Assembly (NCBI RefSeq): GCF_010119385.1
Contig: NZ_VFIE01000027.1
Span: 39,847 to 103,846 of the forward strand
From: Nesterenkonia haasae
Lineage (GTDB): Bacteria > Actinomycetota > Actinomycetes > Actinomycetales > Micrococcaceae
Reading direction: 5' to 3'
DNA length: 64,000 nt
Shown here: positions 56,280-64,000 of the stretch, piece by piece
How positions within the stretch are numbered: position 1 is the first letter of the stretch
Layout: each line of letters opens with the position of its first letter
Translations under genes and position numbers: made by a program
Notes under the pieces: model-generated
Seen by the model: the letters and a program-made list of their open reading frames with translations, nothing else
Told to the model about the DNA's origin: nothing
Databases searched by the model: none

Positions 56280-57161
56280 TCAGTCCTCTTCTTCATCGTC
56301 GTCTTCGGCTTCTTCAGGAGTTTCAGAGCGGAACCACGCATCTTCAATCTCCTCCATCGTGCCGGATGAAGTGAGCTCTGCGAGGACTTCATTGACGGCG
56401 TCGATGAGTTCTTGGTTCTCCAGCTGCGCGGCGATGCCCAGCTGCTCGCCCGTGTCGATCTCCTCAACGAACTCGAAGCGTTCATCGTCGCCTGCCTGGT
56501 AACCGATGATGGAGATATTACCGACGATCGCATCGACCTGACCGGCGTCGAGGCCCTGCAGCATCAGCCCTGAATCTTCGTACTGGGTGACGTCCAGACC
56601 TAGTTCGTCTTCGGCGTAGTCGTGGCCGGTGGTGGCACTCTGGACCCCGACGGGAACGCCGTCCAGGTCGTCAGTGGAGGAGATTCCAGAATCTGCGGTG
56701 GCGAGCAGACCCAGGTTGTCGTCCAAATATGGCTCACTGAAGAGCATGTTGCCGGCGCGCTCCTCGGTAATGGTCATCCCGGAGATGGCCAGGTCGCAGT
56801 CCTCTGCGTTGAGCGCCACTCCCGATTCGATGCCGTCCCAGGAGGATTCGATGATTTCAAGCTCGAGGCCCAGTGCGTCCGAGACGGCTGTGGCGATGTC
56901 GATGTCGAAGCCGACCACATTGCCGTCGGTGTCGTAGTACTCGAAAGGCGGGTAGGGCACGTCCGAACAGATTTGCAGCACGCCTTCTTCAAGAGTCTCG
57001 ACTTCAGCATCGAGTTCTACATCAGCTTCAACTTCCGCCTCCGGCTCGGCGTCTTCCTCGGCGTCATTGTCACCGCAGGCCGTGATGGCGAGCGCCGCGA
57101 TGGAGACCAGCGCCAGTGGTTTCAGCCAGGGCCGGTCAGTTTTTTCGCTCATGCTCGGCAT
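56280..57161 (-). CDS. Polar amino acid-binding lipoprotein
   Basis: 293 residues, SBP_bac_3 family. Signal peptide with lipobox AITAC, followed by an unusually acidic stretch of about 30 residues (alternating Glu/Asp/Ala). Ligand-binding blocks: ICSDVPYPPFEYYDTDGNVV, GFDIDIATAVSDALGLELEI, AISGMTITEERAGNMLFSEP. A second acidic tail closes the protein. A TATAAT box lies about 57 bases upstream of the ATG. Confidence 0.93.
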   Translation of the reverse strand: MPSMSEKTDRPWLKPLALVSIAALAITACGDNDAEEDAEPEAEVEADVELDAEVETLEEGVLQICSDVPYPPFEYYDTDGNVVGFDIDIATAVSDALGLELEIIESSWDGIESGVALNAEDCDLAISGMTITEERAGNMLFSEPYLDDNLGLLATADSGISSTDDLDGVPVGVQSATTGHDYAEDELGLDVTQYEDSGLMLQGLDAGQVDAIVGNISIIGYQAGDDERFEFVEEIDTGEQLGIAAQLENQELIDAVNEVLAELTSSGTMEEIEDAWFRSETPEEAEDDDEEED

Positions 57162-57217
57162 GGTGTCTCTTTTCTCATGTGGTCGGCGCAGTTGGTGGGG
57201 GACGTGCTGGTCAAGCG

Positions 57218-57223
57218 ATTATA
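57218..57223 (-). promoter_or_regulatory. -10 box of the polar amino acid transporter operon
   Basis: Consensus TATAAT on the minus strand; the -35 is poor. Expected leader about 50 bases. Confidence 0.5.
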
Positions 57224-57257
57224 GGCGGTCTGGGGGTTTCGAGGATGTGTAAGCCGT

Positions 57258-57710
57258 TCAGTCCAGCACCACGACGGCTTGAGACTTGGTGAGCACTTTA
57301 CTGGGCTCGTCTCCGGAGGCCAGGTTCACGGTGAGGTCGATACGCGCCGTCTTCGCCTCGGCGTCGAGTTTGCCGACCTTGCCGGAAATCTCCAGCCGCG
57401 CGGTGGGGATGTCCGGTGGGCCCTGTTCGGGCTCGGGAACTGGTACCGGCTTAGTAAACCGCGTCTGGTAGTCCACCACCTTGGCCGGGTCACCAGCCCA
57501 GTGAGTCACAAGTTCGACAGAGACACCCATAGTGAGCATGCCGTGCGCGATCACTCCGTCGAGTCCGACTTCTGTGGCGAACCGATCATTCCAGTGGATG
57601 GGATTGTGGTCTCCGGAGGCCGCTGCGTAGCGAATGAGGTCTGCGCGGGAAAGCTCGATGGTGCGGTGGCCGATGCTCTGGCCCTTTTCAAGGTCGGATA
57701 TCAGCGGCAT
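57258..57710 (-). CDS. MaoC-family (R)-hydratase, HadB-like
   Basis: 150 residues with a hot-dog fold. The hydratase catalytic motif is AASGDHNPIHWNDRFATEVG (Asp/His dyad) followed by GVIAHGMLTMG. Resembles HadB, the catalytic subunit of the 3-hydroxyacyl-ACP dehydratase. Overlaps hadA (TGATG). Whether it serves fatty-acid or another acyl pathway here is not known. Confidence 0.87.
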   Translation of the reverse strand: MPLISDLEKGQSIGHRTIELSRADLIRYAAASGDHNPIHWNDRFATEVGLDGVIAHGMLTMGVSVELVTHWAGDPAKVVDYQTRFTKPVPVPEPEQGPPDIPTARLEISGKVGKLDAEAKTARIDLTVNLASGDEPSKVLTKSQAVVVLD

Positions 57711-58159
57711 CAGTCATCTCCTCCATCGCTCCGGACCAATAGTGTGGAAGTCACTGTGGTGCGGGGGGCGCCGTCGTGCGTGATCTCGGTGACGGTAGTG
57801 ACCATGGCCCCAGCTCCCATCAGCCTGATCCGCTCCAGTGTAGTGGCCGCCGTGAGAGTCTCACCTGCGGTAATGGGGTGGTGGTGAATGAAACGCTCAT
57901 CTGCGTGCACTACCCGGGAGAAATCGATTCCTGCCTCAGGGTCGGCTATCACGGCCGCCTCAGCCCGTTGGGAGATCACCACTGCGAACGTCGGCGGAGC
58001 GAGCAAGTCTTGGTGACCGAGTCCGGTGGCGGCTTCCCGGTCGTGATGTGCTGGGTGCTCAGCCTTGACTGCGACAGCGAAATCCCGGATGGCTTCCCGG
58101 CTCACCTGATAGGTGATTGCGGGGTAGGTGTGCCCTTCCCGGGCAGTGTTGATGCTCAA
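57710..58159 (-). CDS. MaoC-family dehydratase N-terminal-type protein, HadA-like
   Basis: 149 residues from a TTG at 58159 that overlaps the stop of the upstream gene (TTGA) and is in a purine-rich context; the open frame to 58381 is artefactual. Hot-dog fold without the HadB catalytic dyad: YQVSREAIRDFAVAVKAEHP, LLAPPTFAVVISQRAEAAVI, VVHADERFIHHHPITAGETL. Partner of the HadB-like protein, forming a heterodimer. Confidence 0.87.
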   Translation of the reverse strand: MSINTAREGHTYPAITYQVSREAIRDFAVAVKAEHPAHHDREAATGLGHQDLLAPPTFAVVISQRAEAAVIADPEAGIDFSRVVHADERFIHHHPITAGETLTAATTLERIRLMGAGAMVTTVTEITHDGAPRTTVTSTLLVRSDGGDD

Positions 58160-58404
58160 CCCTGACTCTTTCTCTCGCGGATGATGTGAACTGCCTGGCG
58201 TTTTCGCAGCCCAATGCCGAGCACGTGGCTGATAATCCCGGCAGCGAGGAGCACGATTCCGGATGTGCGGGCGAGTCCAGAATCGGCGACTGCGGCGAAT
58301 ATAAGAGTGAGGATACCCAAGAAGCTGCAGGCCATACCCACGATCAGGGCGGCGCGGTAGGCGGGCGTCCCGGAGCTCCACGGGTCGAACGGCTTCTCAG
58401 TCAT
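58156..58404 (-). CDS. Small two-helix membrane protein upstream of hadA
   Basis: 82 residues from the ATG at 58404 (MTEKPFDPWSS). Two predicted helices: ALIVGMACSFLGILTLIFAA and TSGIVLLAAGIISHVLGIGL, then a basic tail. No domain recognised. Its stop overlaps the hadA TTG by 3 bases, so the three genes form one translationally coupled unit. Confidence 0.75.
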   Translation of the reverse strand: MTEKPFDPWSSGTPAYRAALIVGMACSFLGILTLIFAAVADSGLARTSGIVLLAAGIISHVLGIGLRKRQAVHIIRERKSQG

Positions 58405-58445
58405 GGTGGGAAACATCCTACCTGCGGACGCTCACCACTGATCTG

Positions 58446-59195
58446 TTAAAGTGCCGCGAGCCCCTGGTGAAAACGGTCAAGCACAATATCCGGTAGACCC
58501 GGGGGAACATCGGCGTTGCCCTCAATGACATCCAACAGCGGCCCTGTAGCCACATCTGCCCCTTGCCGGGCCATCATGTTCTGAAAGTAACCGGGGGCCA
58601 AGAGATAACTGGCGATGACTATCCGCTTTCCCGGGTTCGCCTCCCGAGCCGCCGAGACTGCATCGTGAACAGTGGGGTGCGCGAAGGACAAGTACGAATC
58701 TTGCACCGGGCAGTCGAGGCGTTCGGAAAGCATGCAGGCGGTGGTTTTCACATCCTTGACGGCCCCGGCGTTGGACGAGCCAGCCGCCCCCAAAATGATC
58801 GAATCGGTGGCGGGATCGGCCCCCGATTCGCTGAGCCGCTGTTCAAGAGCGTCAATGAGTCGTATATCAGGGCCCAAGGCTCCTGAAACGACTACAGGCC
58901 GCCCAGCCGCGTCGGCAGCTTCCCGGAGATCAACGTTGACATGGAAGCCTGCGGACAGTAGAAGCGGGACCAGCACAGCCGGCTCATCCGGGGCGTAAGC
59001 GGAAAGTACTGCGGCGGGGTCGGGCTGTTGCACGTCTACATGTCCGAGCTGAATGTCGGTAACTGAATCTGCCCCTGCAGCCTTTCTCACCGTCAGCTCG
59101 ACCAACCCCTGGACGGCTGCCTGTCCGGCGGGGTAGTTCGTCCCATGTGAAATCGCGGCCAGCACCGCGGTCCTGGCACCGGTAAGCACTGCCAT
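58446..59195 (-). CDS. Sirohydrochlorin chelatase-like protein (CbiX/SirB family)
   Basis: 249 residues with two half-repeats of the CbiX fold. Metal-site motifs AISHGTNYPAGQ (N-terminal SHG) and LLLSAGFHVNVDL (second His), then SSNAGAVKDVKTT and APGYFQNMMA. Probably inserts iron into sirohydrochlorin, the last step of siroheme synthesis, supplying NirB. It starts 1 base after nirD's stop, so they form one operon on the minus strand. Confidence 0.85.
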   Translation of the reverse strand: MAVLTGARTAVLAAISHGTNYPAGQAAVQGLVELTVRKAAGADSVTDIQLGHVDVQQPDPAAVLSAYAPDEPAVLVPLLLSAGFHVNVDLREAADAAGRPVVVSGALGPDIRLIDALEQRLSESGADPATDSIILGAAGSSNAGAVKDVKTTACMLSERLDCPVQDSYLSFAHPTVHDAVSAAREANPGKRIVIASYLLAPGYFQNMMARQGADVATGPLLDVIEGNADVPPGLPDIVLDRFHQGLAAL

Positions 59196-59196
59196 C

Positions 59197-59571
59197 TTAG
59201 AGGAAGACCTGCACCTGGCCGTTGATCACTCTGGTGGGATAGGCGGTCAGCGCCGGTCCGGGTTCGGAGAGGCACTCTCCCGTTTTGAGATCGTAGACCT
59301 GCTTATAGATCGGTGAGGCCACAGTGGTCTTACCTTTGGACGAGCCGATGATCCCCCGGGCCATGACGTTCGCCTGGGCACGAGGATCCCAATGATCCAC
59401 GGCGTACACACGATTCTCAGGAACGCGCACCAGCGCAATCTGGACTCCGTGCAGAAGAGCGGCCTCACCCCAGAAGGGCTCCAGCTCATCCAAGGGACAT
59501 ACTGCACGCCAGCTGCCTCTGGAATCTTGGTCTGCTGACGTGCTCACTCGATCCAGAACTGGCGTTGACAT
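59197..59571 (-). CDS. nirD: Nitrite reductase small subunit
   Basis: 124 residues of the NirD family, a Rieske-like fold without cluster ligands: WRAVCPLDELEPFWGEAALL, GVQIALVRVPENRVYAVDHW, and IGSSKGKTTVASPIYKQVYD. Accessory subunit of assimilatory NADH-nitrite reductase. Here it is divergent from nirB instead of downstream of it. AAAGGA upstream of the ATG. Confidence 0.93.
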   Translation of the reverse strand: MSTPVLDRVSTSADQDSRGSWRAVCPLDELEPFWGEAALLHGVQIALVRVPENRVYAVDHWDPRAQANVMARGIIGSSKGKTTVASPIYKQVYDLKTGECLSEPGPALTAYPTRVINGQVQVFL

Positions 59572-59708
59572 GAAGTGTCCTTTCGGAGAGACGTTTAGCT
59601 CGGCGTGCAGGCTTCACACTAGTAGGGCCGAATTTCCACTGGAACACCACGGTGTAACGTCCTCATGAACCTGGTCTCACATGCCTGCTTGTTGTCAGTG
59701 AGGACGCC

Positions 59709-59746
59709 GTCACATACGGATCACATTACGGACACTGCGCGGAAAC
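59709..59746 (+). promoter_or_regulatory. GlnR box upstream of nirB
   Basis: Four pentamers at exact 11-base spacing: GTCAC (59709), ATCAC (59720), GACAC (59731) and GAAAC (59742), each separated by 6 bases. This is the GlnR pattern gTnAC-n6-GAAAC-n6 repeated twice; the AC dinucleotide is kept in all four. The last repeat overlaps the -35 region of the TAGGGT -10 at 59757-59762. Confidence 0.75.
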
Positions 59747-59756
59747 GCACTCGCCA

Positions 59757-59762
59757 TAGGGT
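59757..59762 (+). promoter_or_regulatory. -10 box of nirB
   Basis: TAGGGT, 40 bases upstream of the nirB ATG. The -35 position is occupied by the GlnR box, as expected for an activated promoter. No clear promoter for the divergent nirD was found in the rest of this 231-base gap. Confidence 0.5.
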
Positions 59763-59802
59763 CGAGTCAACGCTCGGTAACCCACCAGGGAAAGGTCGTC
59801 CA

Positions 59803-62472
59803 ATGTCTGGTACCCCACCTTTCACACGTCATGTTGTCGTGGTCGGCGGCGGACCCGCCGCCCACCGCCTCACAGAAGCACTGTTGTCTCGGGAGCACCC
59901 TGGCCTGCACGTCAGTGTTTACTGCGAAGAGCGCACGGCGCCCTACGACCGGGTGGCGCTGTCGAAGAGGTTCGATGAGCCTGAGAACGCACTGTTGTTG
60001 GGAGAACCCACCCTCTGGGACGACCCTCGAGTGGCTCTGCACACCGGACAGTCCGTAGTCGCGCTGGACCCTGAGGACAAGACCGTCACCCTGGCCAACG
60101 GAGAGGACGTGCACTACGACGACGTTGTCCTCGCCACCGGCTCATCCGCACCGCGTCCTCCGATTCCTGGACGCGAAAACATCGCCGTCTATCGCACTAT
60201 CGACGACGTCGACTGGCTGGTCCGCAAAGTTAATGAGCTGAAACTCCAGCTGGGCAGGACCCCGCACTGCGCAGTGATCGGCGGGGGGCTCCTCGGATTG
60301 GAGGCCGCCGGCGGCCTTGCTGGGCAGGGGGCCGATGTGAGCATCGTGCACTCTCGTGGTCATCTCATGAACGCTCAGTTGGATGAGGGCGGTGGTCGTG
60401 CGCTGAACCGGCTCTTGGCCCAGGAGGGCTATAACCTGCAGCTGGGAGAGCGCCCGAAGGCACTGTCCAGTAACCATGCCGGACGCTACGGGTACACCCT
60501 CGAATTTGAACGGAGCAGCAATGTGCCCTGTGATCTGGTCGTGGCAGCCATTGGGATCACTCCACGTGATGAGTTGGCACACGCGGCTGGCCTGATGGTG
60601 GGATCCAATGGCGGCGTCGTTATCGATGACACCTGCTTGACCTCGTCACCTAATGTATGGGCGATCGGTGAGGTGGCCTGCTTTGAAGACATCTGCATGG
60701 GTCTGGTGGCCCCGGCCAATGCGATGGCTGAGGTAGTCGCTGACCAGCTGTGCGGCGGCCAGGCGAGTTTTGAAGGTTTCGACACGGCAGCCAAACTGAA
60801 GCTCGCTGGAATGGATGTTGCGAGTTTCGGCGACACCTTCGGCGAGACCCCGGGCGCGTTGGAAGTCGTCTACGCCGATCCTGCACAGGGGCTCTATCAG
60901 AAGCTGGTTGTCACTGATGATGCTCGGACTCTGCTGGGTGGGGTCTTCGTTGGTGATGCCGGGCCGTATACCTCGTTGCGTCCGCTGTTGGGCCGTGAGC
61001 TTCCGGCTGAGCCAGCAGCTTTTCTGTCGGCCTCCAGTGGTGCAGAAGTTGACCTCGAGCTGCCCGACGACGCCCAAATCTGTTCCTGTAAGGATGTCTC
61101 CGCAGGCACTGTGCGTGAAGCTGTCTCGGGCAAAGGTGGTGCGGCCCCCTGTACGGACATGGGATCTCTGAAGGCCTGTACAACGGTCGGCACTCAGTGC
61201 GGGTCCTGCATTCCACTGGCCAAAAAGGTCATGGAGAAGGAGATGCTCTCCCAGGGGGTGGAAGTTTCCCGTGCCATGTGCGAGCACTTCCCACAGTCCC
61301 GCTCCGAACTCTTCGAGGGCGTCCGCACCGCTCAGCTGCGCTCATTCACGGAGATCGTGGACCACTTCGGCACCCCGGCCGACTCCTCAGCGAACCTCGG
61401 CTGTGATGTGTGCAAACCTGCTGTAGCGTCGATGCTGGCGGCAATGCACGACGAATATATCCTCGGCACTGGCCGTGGCGGCCTGCAGGACACTAATGAC
61501 CGGGCGCTGGCGAATATGCAGAAGAACGGTACCTACTCCGTGATGCCGCGCATCCCCGCCGGAGAGATCACCCCAGCCAAACTTGCAGTGATCGCAGAGG
61601 TGGCCACCGATTTCGGTCTATATACAAAGATCTCTGCTGCCCAGCGCATTGACCTGTTTGGCGCTCGGCTCGAGCAGCTGCCGAGCATCTGGGCGCGCCT
61701 GGTGGATGCTGGTTTCGAATCCGGACAGGCCTACGGGAAGGCGCTTCGAAACGTGAAGTCCTGCGTAGGCAGTACCTGGTGCCGCTACGGGGTTCAAGAC
61801 TCTGTCGCTATGGGCATCTTCCTGGAAAACCGGTATAAGGGTCTACGTTCCCCGCACAAGATGAAATTTGGGGTCTCTGGATGCGCCAGGGAATGCGCTG
61901 AAGCCCGCGCAAAGGATGTGGGCATCATCGCGACTTCGGACGGTTGGAACATGTATGTCGGTGGTAACGGCGGCGCCACCCCTGTCCACGGGCAGTTGCT
62001 CGCCAAGGATCTCGATGACGACACGCTAGTGGCCTATATCGACCGATACATCATGTATTACATACGAACTGCTGATCGACTGCAGCGAACGGCGCGGTGG
62101 ATTGAGGAGCTGCCTGGAGGTGTGGAGCACGTCCAAGACGTCGTGGTCCACGATTCCTTGGGCGTGGCCGCAGATTTGGAGCGCAGCATCGCCGAGCATG
62201 TGGACCGGTATGAAGACGAGTGGGCGGCGACCCTGCGAGACCCGGAGAAACTGCGCCGGTTCCGCAGCTTCGTTAACGCTCCTGAGTCCCCGGACACTGA
62301 CCTGAAATACGTCCTCGAACGGGGTCAGATTCGCCCTGCGACTGAACAGGAGCGCGATTCCTCTGATCTCGTTCTCATCGGCCCTACGATTCCGGTTCGC
62401 GAAGAACTCCAGCGGCAAGGTTCCACTGAATCCTCGCCCGCAGGCGTAGCCATGAAGGAGGTTGGGACATGA
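59803..62472 (+). CDS. nirB: Assimilatory nitrite reductase [NAD(P)H], large subunit
   Basis: 889 residues from the ATG at 59803, preceded by GGAAAGG; an open extension to 59665 crosses the GlnR box. N-terminal FAD/NAD domain (VVVGGGPAAHRLTEALL, later CAVIGGGLLGLEAAGGL). BFD-like [2Fe-2S] region ICSCKDVSAGTV with CTTVGTQCGSC near residue 420-460. C-terminal siroheme/[4Fe-4S] half with the four Cys ligands in SCVGSTWCRYG and VSGCARECAEARAKD. Reduces nitrite to ammonium by six electrons. Overlaps cobA by 4 bases. Confidence 0.97.
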   Translation: MSGTPPFTRHVVVVGGGPAAHRLTEALLSREHPGLHVSVYCEERTAPYDRVALSKRFDEPENALLLGEPTLWDDPRVALHTGQSVVALDPEDKTVTLANGEDVHYDDVVLATGSSAPRPPIPGRENIAVYRTIDDVDWLVRKVNELKLQLGRTPHCAVIGGGLLGLEAAGGLAGQGADVSIVHSRGHLMNAQLDEGGGRALNRLLAQEGYNLQLGERPKALSSNHAGRYGYTLEFERSSNVPCDLVVAAIGITPRDELAHAAGLMVGSNGGVVIDDTCLTSSPNVWAIGEVACFEDICMGLVAPANAMAEVVADQLCGGQASFEGFDTAAKLKLAGMDVASFGDTFGETPGALEVVYADPAQGLYQKLVVTDDARTLLGGVFVGDAGPYTSLRPLLGRELPAEPAAFLSASSGAEVDLELPDDAQICSCKDVSAGTVREAVSGKGGAAPCTDMGSLKACTTVGTQCGSCIPLAKKVMEKEMLSQGVEVSRAMCEHFPQSRSELFEGVRTAQLRSFTEIVDHFGTPADSSANLGCDVCKPAVASMLAAMHDEYILGTGRGGLQDTNDRALANMQKNGTYSVMPRIPAGEITPAKLAVIAEVATDFGLYTKISAAQRIDLFGARLEQLPSIWARLVDAGFESGQAYGKALRNVKSCVGSTWCRYGVQDSVAMGIFLENRYKGLRSPHKMKFGVSGCARECAEARAKDVGIIATSDGWNMYVGGNGGATPVHGQLLAKDLDDDTLVAYIDRYIMYYIRTADRLQRTARWIEELPGGVEHVQDVVVHDSLGVAADLERSIAEHVDRYEDEWAATLRDPEKLRRFRSFVNAPESPDTDLKYVLERGQIRPATEQERDSSDLVLIGPTIPVREELQRQGSTESSPAGVAMKEVGT

Positions 62473-63272
62473 ATATGGGCCACGTAACTCTCGTTGGCGC
62501 CGGTCCAGGCGCCGTCGACCTGATGACTGTGCGCGCCCGTGACGTGTTACTCACCGCCGATGTGGTGCTCTACGACAGGCTGGCTCCGACCGAAGAACTA
62601 CGCTCGTGGGCGCCACACGCTGAGCTCTTCGACGTCGGGAAACGTCCGGGACACCACCGGGTTTCCCAGGAGAACATCCATCAGATGATCCTGCGGTGGG
62701 CACTGAAGGGCAAACATGTGGTGCGCCTCAAAGGCGGCGACCCATTCATCTTTGGCAGAGGGTGCGAAGAAGTGGGCGCATGCCGGGAAGCCGGAGTACC
62801 GGTGACAGTAGTTCCCGGTGTGACATCAGCAGTATCGGTTCCCGCCGCTGCGGGGATACCCGTGACAGCCCGCGGAATCAACCGAGCCTTCACCGTCATC
62901 TCAGCCCATGATCCTCTGACAGAAGATGAATTCAAGGGATTGGTCACGCTCGGTGGCACAATCGTCATTCTGATGGGAATCGGCACCCTTGGGCACACCG
63001 TCGAAGGTCTGATGCGACATGGGCTGTCAAGAAAGACGCCAGTCGGGACAGTGGAAAACGGGTATTGCGCTGATCAACGTGTCACACTGAGCGAGCTTGA
63101 TGCTGTTCACACTGTGGCTGCCACGCAGCGATTGCGATCCCCTGCGGTACTCGTCATCGGTGAAGTAGTTAAACTGGCTGCTGATGGACCTGAGACGGGA
63201 GAAGCCTCCGCAGTTTATGGGCGGGTACTCCAGGCAGCGTCGGCAGCAGCTCCTCCCACCGCCGACGCCTGA
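62469..63272 (+). CDS. cobA: Uroporphyrinogen-III C-methyltransferase
   Basis: 267 residues, SUMT family: [70 protein letters not shown]. Adds two methyl groups to uroporphyrinogen III to make precorrin-2 for siroheme. Coupled to nirB (ATGA overlap), so cofactor and enzyme are made together. Confidence 0.96.
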   Translation: MNMGHVTLVGAGPGAVDLMTVRARDVLLTADVVLYDRLAPTEELRSWAPHAELFDVGKRPGHHRVSQENIHQMILRWALKGKHVVRLKGGDPFIFGRGCEEVGACREAGVPVTVVPGVTSAVSVPAAAGIPVTARGINRAFTVISAHDPLTEDEFKGLVTLGGTIVILMGIGTLGHTVEGLMRHGLSRKTPVGTVENGYCADQRVTLSELDAVHTVAATQRLRSPAVLVIGEVVKLAADGPETGEASAVYGRVLQAASAAAPPTADA

Positions 63273-63294
63273 CACAGAAGGAGCCGCATCCACG

Positions 63295-64000
63295 GTGAGC
63301 TCACACTCCTCTGAAGAGCCGGCATCAGACCATGCGCAAAAAACCGAAGCCCTCCCCAGGGAAGCTGTCGCCGCACCGTCGTTGCCGCAGACCCTGTCCG
63401 GCTTCCGCATAGGAGTGACCTCAGACCGGCGCAGTGAAGAGCTGATTGCCGCGTTCCAAAGGCGCGGGGCTGAAGTGACCCATGCACCCGCGCTGCGTAT
63501 TGCCTCCCTGACGGAATCTGTTGCTCTCCAACAGGAGACGAATGCGGTGATTGCGTCGGCCCCGGACTACGTCATCATCACCACCGCCTACGGTATGCGC
63601 CGCTGGGCAGAAGCAGCAGAGACCTACGGCGTATGGCCGGAGCTCTATGCGGCGCTGAGCAATGCGAGCATTTTGGTGCGCGGACCCAAGGCACGTGGCG
63701 CGGTTCGTGCGGCAGGTTTGGACGACGACGGGGCAGCTGAGGACGAACGCACCGACACCATGCTGGACATGCTGCTGCAGAAAGACCTCCACGGAAAGAC
63801 GGTCGCCTTTCAGCTCCACGGCATGTTGAATCACCGTCAGGTCCAACGCATAGAAGATGCCGGGGCCTCCGTATGCACGGTCATGCCGTATACCTGGACC
63901 AAACCTGCTGAAGACTCCGATCTGTTGAAAATGATCAACGCTGTAATCGACCGCCAGTTGGATATGGTCACCTTTACGGCTGCCCCGGCAGTTGATGCGT
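63295..64000 (+). CDS. hemD: Uroporphyrinogen-III synthase, N-terminal part (cut by window end)
   Basis: A GTG at 63295 with AGAAGGAG upstream opens a frame that continues to the window end (235 codons). After a polar extension of about 35 residues the HemD fold starts: LSGFRIGVTSDRRSEELIAA, FQRRGAEVTHAPALRI, VIITTAYGMRRWAEAA. HemD cyclises hydroxymethylbilane. In many actinobacteria this protein carries a C-terminal winged-helix domain; whether it does here is not visible. Follows cobA by 22 bases, same operon. Confidence 0.9.
   Translation, partial: MSSHSSEEPASDHAQKTEALPREAVAAPSLPQTLSGFRIGVTSDRRSEELIAAFQRRGAEVTHAPALRIASLTESVALQQETNAVIASAPDYVIITTAYGMRRWAEAAETYGVWPELYAALSNASILVRGPKARGAVRAAGLDDDGAAEDERTDTMLDMLLQKDLHGKTVAFQLHGMLNHRQVQRIEDAGASVCTVMPYTWTKPAEDSDLLKMINAVIDRQLDMVTFTAAPAVDA

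Noticed and set aside
59650-59690. GTAAC near the upstream in-frame ATG of nirB considered as a GlnR half-site
   Set aside because: The next AC is at the wrong spacing (10 instead of 9 between the two), unlike the four evenly spaced repeats at 59709-59746.
1-64000. CRISPR arrays, rRNA genes, insertion sequences, phage genes, attachment sites
   Set aside because: No regularly spaced repeats, rRNA sequence, transposase, integrase or terminal repeats were seen.

Overview
The window looks like chromosome of a high-G+C Gram-positive bacterium of the Actinomycetota, most likely order Micrococcales (Nesterenkonia/Arthrobacter-like). Evidence: mycothiol synthase, an actinobacterial GlnR beside it, two PspC-type membrane sensors, HadA/HadB-type dehydratases, an RpoB beginning VASSTS after a TTG start, and many leaderless genes in which a TAnnnT box lies 6-7 nt before the start codon. 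Several exported lipoproteins are very acidic and a dimethylglycine-oxidase-like enzyme is present, which fits a halotolerant lifestyle. The lineage is inferred from gene content only.

Layout: 1-10 kb, minus strand: the N-terminus of rpsL (cut by the window edge), a DUF4349 lipoprotein, a pentapeptide-like protein, rpoC and rpoB. 10-19.5 kb: a dipeptide/oligopeptide-class ABC transporter (binding protein, two permeases, fused double ATPase), a protein with two tandem HAD domains, and a LacI regulator. Five copies of one operator-like 12-mer lie in front of the transporter, the HAD gene and lacI. 19.5-23.7 kb: a PspC-domain histidine kinase with its LuxR-type regulator, facing a PspC/LiaF-like membrane protein. 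23.7-27.8 kb: rplL, rplJ (with a leader and attenuator), rplA, rplK, nusG, secE and tRNA-Trp. 28-42.5 kb: aspartate aminotransferase, phosphofructokinase, YgfZ, a hidden 40-residue membrane peptide, GlnR, MshD, a Nudix/phosphatase fusion, thyA-folA, asd, a DJ-1 protein, two sulfurtransferases (one preceded by a cysteine-rich in-frame leader) and an aldo/keto reductase.

42.6-50.1 kb is a one-carbon module: a DmdA-like GcvT-family demethylase, MetF-like reductase and formate-tetrahydrofolate ligase in one operon, faced by an IclR regulator across a long dyad, then a large dimethylglycine-oxidase-like flavoprotein. Demethylation to methyl-THF, MetF oxidation and Fhs recovery of ATP and formate would form a catabolic route. 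50.2-58.4 kb: murB, metQNI, a glutamine/polar amino acid ABC system, hadB, hadA and a small membrane protein. 58.4-64 kb: nitrite assimilation and siroheme supply, with nirD-cbiX on the minus strand and nirB-cobA-hemD on the plus strand (hemD is cut by the window end). A four-repeat GlnR box lies just upstream of nirB, linking it to the glnR gene in the same window.

No rRNA, insertion sequence, phage or CRISPR array was seen. The most interesting signals are regulatory: the LacI-type operator set with a double-HAD protein, the GlnR box, the IclR dyad in the one-carbon module, the polycysteine leader and the cluster of leaderless promoters.
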